Shown: positions 26,946 through 35,420 of the stretch, one piece after another
How positions within the stretch are numbered: the stretch's first letter is position 1
Layout of the letters: each line of letters opens with the position of its first letter
Notes under the pieces: model-generated
Seen by the model: only the letters and a program-made list of their open reading frames with translations
Told to the model about the DNA's origin: nothing
The model's database searches: none
Source of the DNA: Vondammii sp040505895
GTDB lineage: Bacteria > Pseudomonadota > Gammaproteobacteria > Chromatiales > Chromatiaceae
Assembly: GCA_040505895.1 (NCBI GenBank)
Contig: JBEVXU010000004.1
Span: 1 to 64,000 of the forward strand
Reading direction: 5' to 3'
Length of the DNA stretch: 64,000 nucleotides
Program-made: the position numbers and the translations under genes

Positions 26946-27237
26946 CTCTCACTTGCTCCTAATTATTTATACTTTTTCTTCAGACCAGTTATAACCCAAC
27001 TCTTAAGGTTCGTTAACGCCTTTTATCCACACAGGGTAGTTGCCACCTGGCGGCAATGATCAGCCACTTGTAGTGACAACTATCTGACGCTGAAAGACCC
27101 ACATTAGACAACTCACTAATTATTCAGCAATTTTTATTAGCCTAACAGGTCTCTGCGAATGGAACACATTATGCTGCGTAATATTCACACTCTCCTGAGG
27201 TATACGGATCTGAGCCAATCCAGGAGGAGGTAGAGAG

Positions 27238-27849
27238 ATGAAGTCACAGATGCTGATTCCGGTAGAGCACCGGCAACAACTCACCATATACCTGGCAGAT
27301 CGCCACTTTGATACCGGTCACGGCTATCGAACCGCCCGCTACGCCGCCTGCATCGGGCTTGCTCTAGGCTTGGCCTCACTGCAGATGGCCCAGCTCTGCA
27401 ACGCCGCACTATTTCACGATTTTGGAAAACTGCGGCTTCCACGTAAGCTTCTGAGTAAAAGGGGAGCGTTAACAACCACCGAGCGTAATACGGTCGGCAC
27501 CCACACCCACCTTGGCGCCATGCTGTTAAGCGAGATCGATAACAATTACTCTCACACCGCAAGTATCGTAGCACTGACACACCATGAGAAATGGGATGGC
27601 AGTGGTTATCCTGACGGGATCAGCGGCTCCTCTATTCCGCTGTTCTCCCGAATCACCGCTATAGCCGATGTCTTCGATGCCCTCACCACTGCCCGAAGCT
27701 ATAAACAGGCCTGGTCTATCAGTAGAGCAGTCCGGTTTATCGATAAAGGTAGCGAAAAGCTTTTTGATCCCGGTTTGGTGGCACTATTTCACTCAGCACT
27801 ACCGAATATTCTATTGATTTATCGGCAGAGGGTGTTAGGGAGCCTCTGA
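27238..27849 (+). CDS. Stand-alone HD-GYP domain protein
   Basis: This 203-residue protein is an HD-GYP phosphodiesterase domain with almost nothing else. The HD pair is in FHDFGKLRLP (59-68), and the second cluster in HHEKWDGSGYP (115-125); the GYP triplet is intact. Such proteins hydrolyse cyclic-di-GMP to pGpG or GMP. There is no receiver or sensor domain, so control must come from expression or partners. The start is well marked by AGGAGGAGG. The last four codons and the stop come from a family B palindromic element that begins at 27835, so the native C-terminus may have been altered. Confidence 0.9.
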   Translation: MKSQMLIPVEHRQQLTIYLADRHFDTGHGYRTARYAACIGLALGLASLQMAQLCNAALFHDFGKLRLPRKLLSKRGALTTTERNTVGTHTHLGAMLLSEIDNNYSHTASIVALTHHEKWDGSGYPDGISGSSIPLFSRITAIADVFDALTTARSYKQAWSISRAVRFIDKGSEKLFDPGLVALFHSALPNILLIYRQRVLGSL

Positions 27850-28000
27850 TTAAGTCTGGTTAGATTTAGGCTGAGATAAAATTATTCAAATTTGATTCGA
27901 AGTGAGCGGTAATAGCCACTCTATTGCTGCGATCTTCGGAGCGAATTGGGACAATTTTAGCCCGCGTAAAGCAATCATGACTTGATCAGAGTCTCCTTAG
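27835..28000. repeat. Long palindromic element, family B copy 2
   Basis: A 166-bp palindrome with ends TTAGGGAGCCTCTGA (27835-27849) and TCAGAGTCTCCTTAG (27986-28000). It is related to copy 1 at 19644 over its whole length. It overlaps the end of the HD-GYP gene and supplies its stop codon (TGA at 27847-27849). The convergent YbaK gene ends 19 bp beyond it. Confidence 0.85.
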
Positions 28001-28018
28001 AGCTCAGCAACCATTTAT

Positions 28019-28486
28019 TCAGTCCGACTGTGAGAAATGGCCGTGTCTGACGCCACCCATAAGAATTTGAAACTGGTCATTCTGTACCAGGATCAGCTGC
28101 TCATGGTCACCAGCCTCAAAAAAGACTCTGGAAAGTGTGGTAAGCCCCTCATCGAGTACCGTTTCAATATCGTAGGCGTAGCCCAGCGGTGGAACAGCCC
28201 CCGGACAACAGTCGGGAAAGAGTCTATCCACCTCGCTTTCAGGCGCCAGCTCAAAGTCTCGATTAAGCTCGTCCTGCAGGCGCTCAAAGTTTACCCACTT
28301 GTCTCCCGGTATCACCACCAGCAGGTAACCCGTACTATTTTTCACCAATACACCCTTAGCGATATGATCGTCCGGTATATGGGCAGCAACTGCCGTCTCC
28401 GCGCTTGAGAAACTCTCTGGATGAGAGACCGTCTGATACTCCACTCGATGCTTGTTTAGAGCATCCATCACTGATTGTGCAATCAT
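28019..28486 (-). CDS. YbaK/EbsC-type aminoacyl-tRNA editing protein
   Basis: This is a protein of about 155 residues from the YbaK/ProX superfamily, which removes wrongly charged amino acids from tRNA. Visible signatures are VEYQTVSHPESFSSAETA at the start, the conserved lysine in DHIAKGVLVK, and GAVPPLGYAYDIETVLDE with the catalytic GXXPP loop. I chose the ATG at 28486 because AAGGAGGGG stands six bases before it; a longer frame up to 28564 lacks a start signal and would add unrelated residues. Whether it edits prolyl-tRNA or another substrate cannot be told. Confidence 0.88.
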   Translation of the reverse strand: MIAQSVMDALNKHRVEYQTVSHPESFSSAETAVAAHIPDDHIAKGVLVKNSTGYLLVVIPGDKWVNFERLQDELNRDFELAPESEVDRLFPDCCPGAVPPLGYAYDIETVLDEGLTTLSRVFFEAGDHEQLILVQNDQFQILMGGVRHGHFSQSD

Positions 28487-28762
28487 TGTTGTCCCCTCCT
28501 TCTCTTTAATCCCACCACCAAGCACTAGTCTCACGAGGCAGACCCGCCTCATACTGCTTTTCAACTTAGCCCGATGGTAAGTCTAGACGTTTCTGCAGCT
28601 TTTCCCTGATACTGTATGCACAAGGGTGTAGGTAACCTAATCATGACTAACCAAAAGGCAGGTCGCAGAGGGCACAGAGAAAAGCTTTCATTTTTACGAG
28701 GAAACCTCTTCGTCCAATAAATGCTGTTTCCGAACTGATACGAATTTAGGGTCTGATTCTCA

Positions 28763-29806
28763 ATGAAAAAACCGATGGCATGGCTACTCTCAGCCTACCG
28801 CGCCGATAGTCATGCCGCCTGGGGTGATTGGCTGGTATCAAGCCGGCAGCAGTATGAGTGGCAGCGATTCGAGCTGCCTGGCCGTCACTTTCGCTGGCGC
28901 ATTCGCGGCAACCCCCTCAGTTGGCTCGATCTGCTGCCGGAAACACCCCCTGACCTGATTGTCGCCACCTCAATGGTTGATCTGGCCACGCTTAAGGGGC
29001 TCCACCCCCGACTGGCCCAAGTACCCTGCCTCTACTACTTCCACGAAAACCAGTTTGCATATCCTGTTACCGAACAGCAGTTTCGCTCGGTTGATCCACA
29101 GATGGTGCAGCTCTACGGCGCCTTGGCCGCAGATCGTGTCGCATTCAACTCCAGCTTTAACCGTGAATCATTCCTCAACGGTATCGATCAGCTGTTGGCA
29201 AAAATGCCTGATTGCGTTCCCCCTGGGGTGAGCGACAGAATAAGGGACAAAAACAGCATCTGTCCGGTGCCTATCACTCCGATAGCGGCAGCAGCCGAGA
29301 AAGAGCCACAGCTTATCCTGTGGAACCACCGCTGGGAGTACGACAAGGCTCCCGATCTATTTGCCACTGCCATGATTGAGCTTGCTGAACACGGCCACGA
29401 TTTCCAGCTAGCACTGTTAGGCAGCCGTCCGGAAAAATCCCCTCCCTCACTAACCAGACTGCGCAAGCAGTTACCAGACCGTATCCTTGTCGATGGCAAG
29501 GTGGCACCTGATGACTACCGAGAGTTGCTGGGAAAAGCGGGCATTGTGGTAAGCACAACGATCCACGAATTTCAGGGGCTGGCGATACTGGAGGCAGCCA
29601 GTGCGGGTGCCCGCCCTCTGGTACCCGATGCACTCTGTTATCCAGAGCAGTACGGCGATCTCTACCGTTATCCCGCAGGCGATATGAACACACTAGTGGA
29701 GAGACTGGGGCGATGGTTAGACGGTGGTTTGCCCCCATCAGTGGATATCTCACCTTGGTATGAAGAGAGCCTGACACAAAGCTGGCATAACCTACTCAGC
29801 CTATAA
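28763..29806 (+). CDS. Glycosyltransferase, tRNA-queuosine mannosyltransferase-like (DUF3524)
   Basis: This 347-residue protein has the DUF3524 N-terminus (LLSAYRADSHAAWGDWL, then QRFELPGRHFRWRIRGNPLS) joined to a GT4-like second half. The pattern ATSMVDLATLKGL and YYFHENQFAYPV is strongly conserved. The animal relative GTDC1/QTMAN mannosylates queuosine in tRNA-Asp, and bacterial copies carry the same annotation, but the bacterial substrate is unproven. The GT4 acidic motif is seen in FQGLAILEAASAG (about 271-283). It stands alone, with a family A palindrome just after it. Confidence 0.88.
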   Translation: MKKPMAWLLSAYRADSHAAWGDWLVSSRQQYEWQRFELPGRHFRWRIRGNPLSWLDLLPETPPDLIVATSMVDLATLKGLHPRLAQVPCLYYFHENQFAYPVTEQQFRSVDPQMVQLYGALAADRVAFNSSFNRESFLNGIDQLLAKMPDCVPPGVSDRIRDKNSICPVPITPIAAAAEKEPQLILWNHRWEYDKAPDLFATAMIELAEHGHDFQLALLGSRPEKSPPSLTRLRKQLPDRILVDGKVAPDDYRELLGKAGIVVSTTIHEFQGLAILEAASAGARPLVPDALCYPEQYGDLYRYPAGDMNTLVERLGRWLDGGLPPSVDISPWYEESLTQSWHNLLSL

Positions 29807-29960
29807 TTTTTCCTGAATCTGCATAATAATGCTAAGAATTATCTGGATAGAAAAAAGTTACGCATGTTGGAGTGAACTTGTTCACGATTGGCTCCGGGGT
29901 ATATTCTTCGCAAAAAAGTTCGTTCCTACCACTGGTTTCAGAATAATTGTGTAGAGCCAT
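29800..29960. repeat. REP-type palindromic element, family A copy 3 (degenerate)
   Basis: The core arms lie at 29866-29887 (GTTGGAGTGAACTTGTTCAC) and about 29905-29929 (ending AAGTTCGTTCCTAC), and the right end ATTGTGTAGAGCCA (29947-29960) matches copies 1 and 2. The left end is poorly kept and merges with the glycosyltransferase stop. It is the most diverged copy and therefore probably the oldest. Confidence 0.7.
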
Positions 29961-29968
29961 TTACTATT

Positions 29969-32900
29969 TCACTGACCCCCTCTGCGGGCGCTGAGCCAAC
30001 GACCAACCAGACCAGCAACCCAAAGCACGACAGAAATCAATCCCTGCCAGAGCCTTAATCCAATTGGCGGTTTTGCATTGAGGACCGGGCAATCTTCCGG
30101 GGAGATCCCTTCGATAGTCAAAAAGTCTGGGGAGAGAAGCAGGTCACCATTCTCCATTTCGTGCAGATAGAACTGTTTGCGTGCACTGATACAACCCAGC
30201 GGAATGACCACAACCGCCATCAGGGTCGAAACACCGGCACCGAACAGAAGGCTTACCGCCATCCCCTGAAATATCGGATCATCAATAATCGCCCAGGCCC
30301 CAGCCATCAGCGTCAGTGAGGTGATAAAGATTGGACGCATGCGAATCTCGGCCCCGGTAACGGCGGCATCACGAACACACTTACCTTTTGCAACTTCTAT
30401 CTTCACAAACTCCACAATCAGAATCGATTGGCGAACGACAATACCGCCCAGAGCAATCAGCCCAATCATGGAAGTGGCGGTAAAGTCCGCGCCCATGATC
30501 AAATGCCCGGGAATGATGCCAATCAGCGTTAAAGGGATAGGCGACATAATCAGCCCCGCCAGTGCGAAATTACGGAACTCCCATACGATCAAACCATAGA
30601 TAAGTACCAACGCAGCAATAAATGCCAACCCCATGTCCCTGAATGTCTCATAGGTAACAGTCCACTCACCTGTCCATTCAAAGCCGGAGCGGGAATCACT
30701 TTCGGGTGGTCCGATCAGCCCCATGGGCATACCGCTAATCTTTATACCATCCGGTGTCGTATACTCAGCCAACTGCTCCTCAACCCCGAACATGCCATAA
30801 ATTGGTGCTCCCAGACGCCCCTCCATTTCGCCAACAACATACTCCATCGATCGCAGATCTTTATGGAAGACAATCGGGTCTTCACTCTCTTTTACAAACC
30901 GTCCCAGTTCTGCCAGATGTACAGTCTGACCTTTGGTTGACTGAATCGGCAGAGTGGTAACTCGGGTCAGATCGGCACGCGCGGCCAGTGGCACCTGCAG
31001 CACGATATAGGTCGGCTCCTGAACCGTACCGCGCTTAATATCACCCAGTTTGAAGCCCCCCATCGCCATGGCAAGGTTCTGGTTAATGGCGTCTACTGAG
31101 ATGCCGCGACGTACCGCTTTCTCCACATCTACCTCATAGCGCCAGTAGTTGTAGGGTTCAATAATATAGTTGTCGACGTCGACGATGTTCTCCGTCTTTT
31201 CAAACATCCGGGTAAGATCACCGGCCAGGCGCTTACGAATTTCAGGGGTTGGGCCATAGACTTCAGCCACTACGGTCTGCAGCACAGGTGGTCCCGGCGG
31301 CATCTCCACTATCGCGATACGCGCTCCCAGGTTCTTAGCCACTGGCGTAAGCAGTCGGCGCGTCTCTACGGCCAACTGATGGCTGCCCTTTTCTCTCGTC
31401 TCTTTGTCCTTGAGCATCACCAGCAGATCGCCTTCCCAAGCACGGTTGCGGAGGTAGTAGTGGCGCACCATGCCGTTGAAGTTATAAGGCTGTGCTGTAC
31501 CGGTGTATGCCTGTACTGCAACCACCTCTGGCAGCTCCCTTACCTTTAGTGCCAACTGTCGAACCACGTTAGCAGTTCTGGGTAGAGGTGTACCCTCAGG
31601 CAGGTTGACCACCACACTGAACTCAGGTTTGTTATCAAACGGAAGCATCTTCACCGGTACGGTCTGGGTGTAGAAAAGAGCACAGACCATGGCAGTCAGG
31701 GCAATGGTGGAGATAAGAAATACTTTGCCCAGAGTGGAACTGTTGATTAGTGGGTCGATCACCGGCCGGTAGAGTCGGTTGACCAGGTCACGGGTCCTGG
31801 CCTCCCGCTGCTCAGCTTTGACCAGGGCCGCCATTTTTGGGCGCATACGCAGGGCAAACCAGGGTGTGAAGATAAAGGCGGCAATGAGCGAGAAGAACAT
31901 CGCAGATGCACCCAATACGGGAATGGGTCGCATGTAAGGCCCCATTAACCCACTGACCCATCCCATTGGCAACAGGGCTGCAATGATGGTGAAGGTGGCA
32001 AGAATGGTCGGGTTGCCAACTTCATCCACGGCCCTAACAGCACGGATGATCGAGGTACTGTCCTCTTCCAGCCAGTGTCTGAAGATATTCTCCACGACCA
32101 CCGTTGCATCATCCACGAGGATACCGATAGAGAAAATAAGGGCAAAGAGACTTACCCTATCGATGGTGTAATCGATCATCCAGGCCCACCAGATGGTAAG
32201 CAGAATCACCATCGGGATCACCATAATCACAACAAACGCAGCGCGTGCACCAAGACCTATCAGACAGAGTACTGCAACAATAAACGCCGCTTCGAACATC
32301 GCCTGCAGCAGCTCATTTACCTTATCATTGGCGGTCTTACCATAATCCCGCGTTATCTCTACATTGACATTGGCTGGAATCAAGTGACCTTTGAGTGACT
32401 CCAGTTTATTCAGTACGGCATGGGTAACAGTGACCCCGTTACTCCCCTTTTTCTTCGCCAGTGCAATGGTCACCGCCTGTTCACCATCTGCAGGGTGGGC
32501 ACCTGCGTATGCCTGACCGGTGAAGTGTGTAACCAGTTGCCTGGCATCCTCTGCTTTGTGGCTGACAGCAGCCACATCCCGTACATGAATCGGGCTGCCA
32601 CCCCGACTGCCCACCACCAGACCTGCAATCTCCTCTGCATTGTGAAGAAAGCCACCACTGGCAACCCGAAAGGTCCCCTCTCCCGACTCGGTGTAGCCGG
32701 CGGGGATTTCAGCGTTGGCACTCTTTACCGTATTCGCGATGCGATCAAGAGTAACCCCATAACCGGCCATGCGGTCCATCTCTACATCAATACGTACCTG
32801 CTCAGCCCGTCCCCCGACCACAAAACCTTTACCCGTGTTGGGTACAGTTCCCAACGCCTGCAGCACATCGTGGGCAAGGACGCGTAACTGATCGTCTTCA

Positions 32901-33445
32901 ACCTGTTTCGACCAGAGCGTCACCGTAACCACCGGCACATCGTCAACACTGACCGGCTTGACCAGGGGCATCTTCACATCGGGAGGCATACGATCCAGAT
33001 TGGATTGCAATTTATCGTGCACCTTGACGATGGATTCACCCATATCCTCGCCCACATAGAAGCGTACGGTAACAATGGCGGAATCGCGCATAGAGGCGGA
33101 ATAGATATGGCGTACGCCGGGAATCTCTTTCATGATCCGTTCAAGTGGGTTGGTCACCAGCGTTTCCACCTGACCAACAGAGGCGCCTGGATACTGCACA
33201 AAAATATCAATTAAGGGAACGGAGATCTGTGGATCTTCCTGTCGCGGGGTAAACAGCAGTCCCAGCAAACCGATACAAAGGGCGGCAATGAATAGCATGG
33301 GGGTGACGGGGGTATTGATAAATTGGCCGGCAATACGCCCGGCCAGCCCGCTATGAGCAGGCTTTTTCTGTTGTGACTCACCCCCCTGTTGGTCTGAATC
33401 TGAGGGGGGGGTATTGTTCTCTGTCATCCCCGTATCCTCCCTCAC
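29969..33445 (-). CDS. RND-family efflux permease
   Basis: This 1158-residue inner-membrane pump subunit is of the resistance-nodulation-division superfamily. Twelve membrane helices and two large periplasmic loops are expected; the helix-4 proton-relay motif ILVDDATVVVEN is intact, as is the matching LGGIVVRQSILIVEF in the second half. It is longer than AcrB-type pumps by about 100 residues, with an extra C-terminal segment (LRLWQGLISVVLWVAGLVGRW) that may form a thirteenth helix. No membrane-fusion or outer-membrane factor gene is adjacent on either side, so its partners lie elsewhere. Substrate is unknown. Confidence 0.93.
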   Translation of the reverse strand: MREDTGMTENNTPPSDSDQQGGESQQKKPAHSGLAGRIAGQFINTPVTPMLFIAALCIGLLGLLFTPRQEDPQISVPLIDIFVQYPGASVGQVETLVTNPLERIMKEIPGVRHIYSASMRDSAIVTVRFYVGEDMGESIVKVHDKLQSNLDRMPPDVKMPLVKPVSVDDVPVVTVTLWSKQVEDDQLRVLAHDVLQALGTVPNTGKGFVVGGRAEQVRIDVEMDRMAGYGVTLDRIANTVKSANAEIPAGYTESGEGTFRVASGGFLHNAEEIAGLVVGSRGGSPIHVRDVAAVSHKAEDARQLVTHFTGQAYAGAHPADGEQAVTIALAKKKGSNGVTVTHAVLNKLESLKGHLIPANVNVEITRDYGKTANDKVNELLQAMFEAAFIVAVLCLIGLGARAAFVVIMVIPMVILLTIWWAWMIDYTIDRVSLFALIFSIGILVDDATVVVENIFRHWLEEDSTSIIRAVRAVDEVGNPTILATFTIIAALLPMGWVSGLMGPYMRPIPVLGASAMFFSLIAAFIFTPWFALRMRPKMAALVKAEQREARTRDLVNRLYRPVIDPLINSSTLGKVFLISTIALTAMVCALFYTQTVPVKMLPFDNKPEFSVVVNLPEGTPLPRTANVVRQLALKVRELPEVVAVQAYTGTAQPYNFNGMVRHYYLRNRAWEGDLLVMLKDKETREKGSHQLAVETRRLLTPVAKNLGARIAIVEMPPGPPVLQTVVAEVYGPTPEIRKRLAGDLTRMFEKTENIVDVDNYIIEPYNYWRYEVDVEKAVRRGISVDAINQNLAMAMGGFKLGDIKRGTVQEPTYIVLQVPLAARADLTRVTTLPIQSTKGQTVHLAELGRFVKESEDPIVFHKDLRSMEYVVGEMEGRLGAPIYGMFGVEEQLAEYTTPDGIKISGMPMGLIGPPESDSRSGFEWTGEWTVTYETFRDMGLAFIAALVLIYGLIVWEFRNFALAGLIMSPIPLTLIGIIPGHLIMGADFTATSMIGLIALGGIVVRQSILIVEFVKIEVAKGKCVRDAAVTGAEIRMRPIFITSLTLMAGAWAIIDDPIFQGMAVSLLFGAGVSTLMAVVVIPLGCISARKQFYLHEMENGDLLLSPDFLTIEGISPEDCPVLNAKPPIGLRLWQGLISVVLWVAGLVGRWLSARRGGQ

Positions 33446-33689
33446 ATCGAGTCGATGTTATTTGGACACTGGCGGGAAATGCGCCGGCCGGGACTGGATC
33501 CCGCTTTAGTTTGAGACCAGGTAAAAGAGTCCGCGCCACTGAATTACACTCAACCATTCAATTCGCACGGATGTACAGGAAGTAAATACCCTTACTTTTC
33601 ATGGACTCCTACCCAAGAGACTAGATCACGATTGTTGATTGCTCAACCTGCACTTGATTGTCATAGCCAATTAAAGGTTTAATAAAACC

Positions 33690-33905
33690 ATGACTGAAGT
33701 AGTTAATGAGCTAAAAAAGAAGATTGACGAGGCAGAAGCCGACGGCAGCCAAGTGACGGGCATCCATATGACGGCGGAGATGGCCAAGGCGATTCGGTGG
33801 GAACTGACACAGATGTATGGCAGCGACCCCGGAGAGGATCTTACGTTGCTATTCGGTGCGGCGGTGCTCTCCCAGGATGCGGATGAGCTGAAGTTGGAGA
33901 TATAG
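33690..33905 (+). CDS. Small hypothetical protein
   Basis: This 71-residue acidic protein of unknown family has no signal peptide or membrane segment. It begins with a charged helix (TEVVNELKKKIDEAEADG) and has a second block, MTAEMAKAIRWELTQMYGSDPGEDLTLL; the predicted fold is two or three helices. It is the only frame in this gap and starts with ATG. It lies between divergent and convergent neighbours and is probably its own transcript. Confidence 0.65.
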   Translation: MTEVVNELKKKIDEAEADGSQVTGIHMTAEMAKAIRWELTQMYGSDPGEDLTLLFGAAVLSQDADELKLEI

Positions 33906-33956
33906 TCAGGTTTTAATGATGCCGGGTTAATAGCTACGGGGCGTGTAAAAACCTCT

Positions 33957-34529
33957 CTATTCCGCCCCAAGCATCGCTTCTTTCAGACTACGAGTCACCG
34001 GATCCTGACCGATCCAGATTTTGAGAAGTGCCTGATTGAAATCTGCACCGGAAATAGTGCCTGCCACCGTGCCGTTCACCGAAACCCGGGTACCCTCACC
34101 CGGCAGGTAGTCGAGCAAGAACACATCTCCCCTATGGGCATCGGGAAAGAGTGCGCCAAAGGCCGTGATTCGCTCTGACAACGACTGTAGTTCACCCTCT
34201 GAAAGGTTGTCCTTGAAACCATCCCACCAGGCATCAACCAGATCACTCTTACTCACTTTGTCATAGATGAAGTGCATCAACACCCGTTTGGCACCAATAT
34301 CGGATAATATTTTCTCAGCAGCCCTCTCCTTTTTCCCGAGATAGAGTGCACCGATATAGACATCGAAGATAAACTTGCTGCGGATACCGGCGCCGTTGAG
34401 CAACAACTCCCTATCCGAACCTACGGGTCTGACGCTCTCAGCCAGCTCCACACCGGCAATATCCTTCGCGCCTGCAGGTGCCGTAGCCAGCAGAAATACC
34501 ACAGCCAATAACTGAAACAGTTGTTTCAT
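33957..34529 (-). CDS. Chalcone isomerase-like protein, secreted
   Basis: This 190-residue protein has a signal peptide (MKQLFQLLAVVFLLATAPAG, cleaved near AKD). The mature part is the chalcone-isomerase-like fold: DIAGVELAESV, then LLLNGAGIRSKFIFDVYIGALYL and, later, GFKDNLSEGELQSL. Bacterial members of this group lack the plant enzyme's catalytic set and are thought to be periplasmic lipid- or ligand-binding proteins. It lies 65 bp downstream of the damaged SDR gene on the same strand. Confidence 0.87.
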   Translation of the reverse strand: MKQLFQLLAVVFLLATAPAGAKDIAGVELAESVRPVGSDRELLLNGAGIRSKFIFDVYIGALYLGKKERAAEKILSDIGAKRVLMHFIYDKVSKSDLVDAWWDGFKDNLSEGELQSLSERITAFGALFPDAHRGDVFLLDYLPGEGTRVSVNGTVAGTISGADFNQALLKIWIGQDPVTRSLKEAMLGAE

Positions 34530-34594
34530 TTCTTATCCCTCTCTGTTTTTTTGTAACTGCCCGGGAAGATTCCTAATACCTTTCCAGTTAATCT

Positions 34595-35280
34595 TCAATT
34601 CTCTTGTAAATCGAGAAACAAATCCGGCAGCAGCGGTAATTCAGGATCAACGGCATAGGCTGTAAAGTCACTCACCCCCTCTTCCCGTAACACCTCTTCA
34701 TCAATATAGAAATTACCGCTGCACTCACGACTCTCTCTTACCAGGACAGCGTGGGCGGCATCGGCAACGATCTCAGGTTTGCGACACATCTCCGGCTGCA
34801 CCATACCACCCAGCATATTGACTGCTGCCGTAAGAATTACCGTGCGAGGCCATAGCGCATTAACCGCCACACCCTCTGCTCTGAACTCCTCCGCCATACC
34901 GAGCACACACATACTCATTCCATACTTTGCCATGGTATAGGCACAGTGGCTCTCAAACCAGACAGGGTCCATATTGAGAGGAGGCGACAAATTTAGAATG
35001 TGTGGATTATCCGCTTTCAACAACTCAGGCAGACAAGCCCGTGAGACAAGATAGGTACCCCTGACGTTAACCTGATGCATCAGATCAAAACGTTTCATCG
35101 ATGTATCCAGGGTACCGGTGAGAGAGATGGCACTGGCGTTATTGATCAGGATATCGATACCACCAAAATACTCGGTCGCATCAGCAACCGCACGATCAAC
35201 CTGCTGTTCATCACGAATATCAACCTCCAGGGGGAAGGCCGAACCACCAGCATTCTCAATCTCTGCGCTATGGGCTGAAA
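34595..35280 (-). pseudogene. Short-chain dehydrogenase lacking its N-terminal Rossmann motif
   Basis: From SAEIENAGGSAFPLEVDIRD onward the frame reads as an HSDL2-like SDR: NNASAISLTGTL, and the active-site tyrosine-lysine in YTMAKYGMSM. Relatives have about 40-45 residues before this point, with the TGASRGIG coenzyme motif. Here those are missing and the upstream sequence (ISDYFNSCVHARLF) is unrelated. No plausible start with the motif was found in any frame. The loss coincides with the upstream end of an LRR gene on the other strand. The catalytic Ser position reads NLSPPLN, and is otherwise ordinary. It is probably non-functional. Confidence 0.75.
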
Positions 35281-35420
35281 ATAAACGCGCATGAACACAA
35301 CTATTGAAATAGTCGCTGATTATGAACATCAAAACAAACCCCCGATACCCACTCCATCTGGAAATCACCCTCGGTGTACACTATACCTCCGGATCTCACA
35401 AAAGCAGGGAATCAACAACA

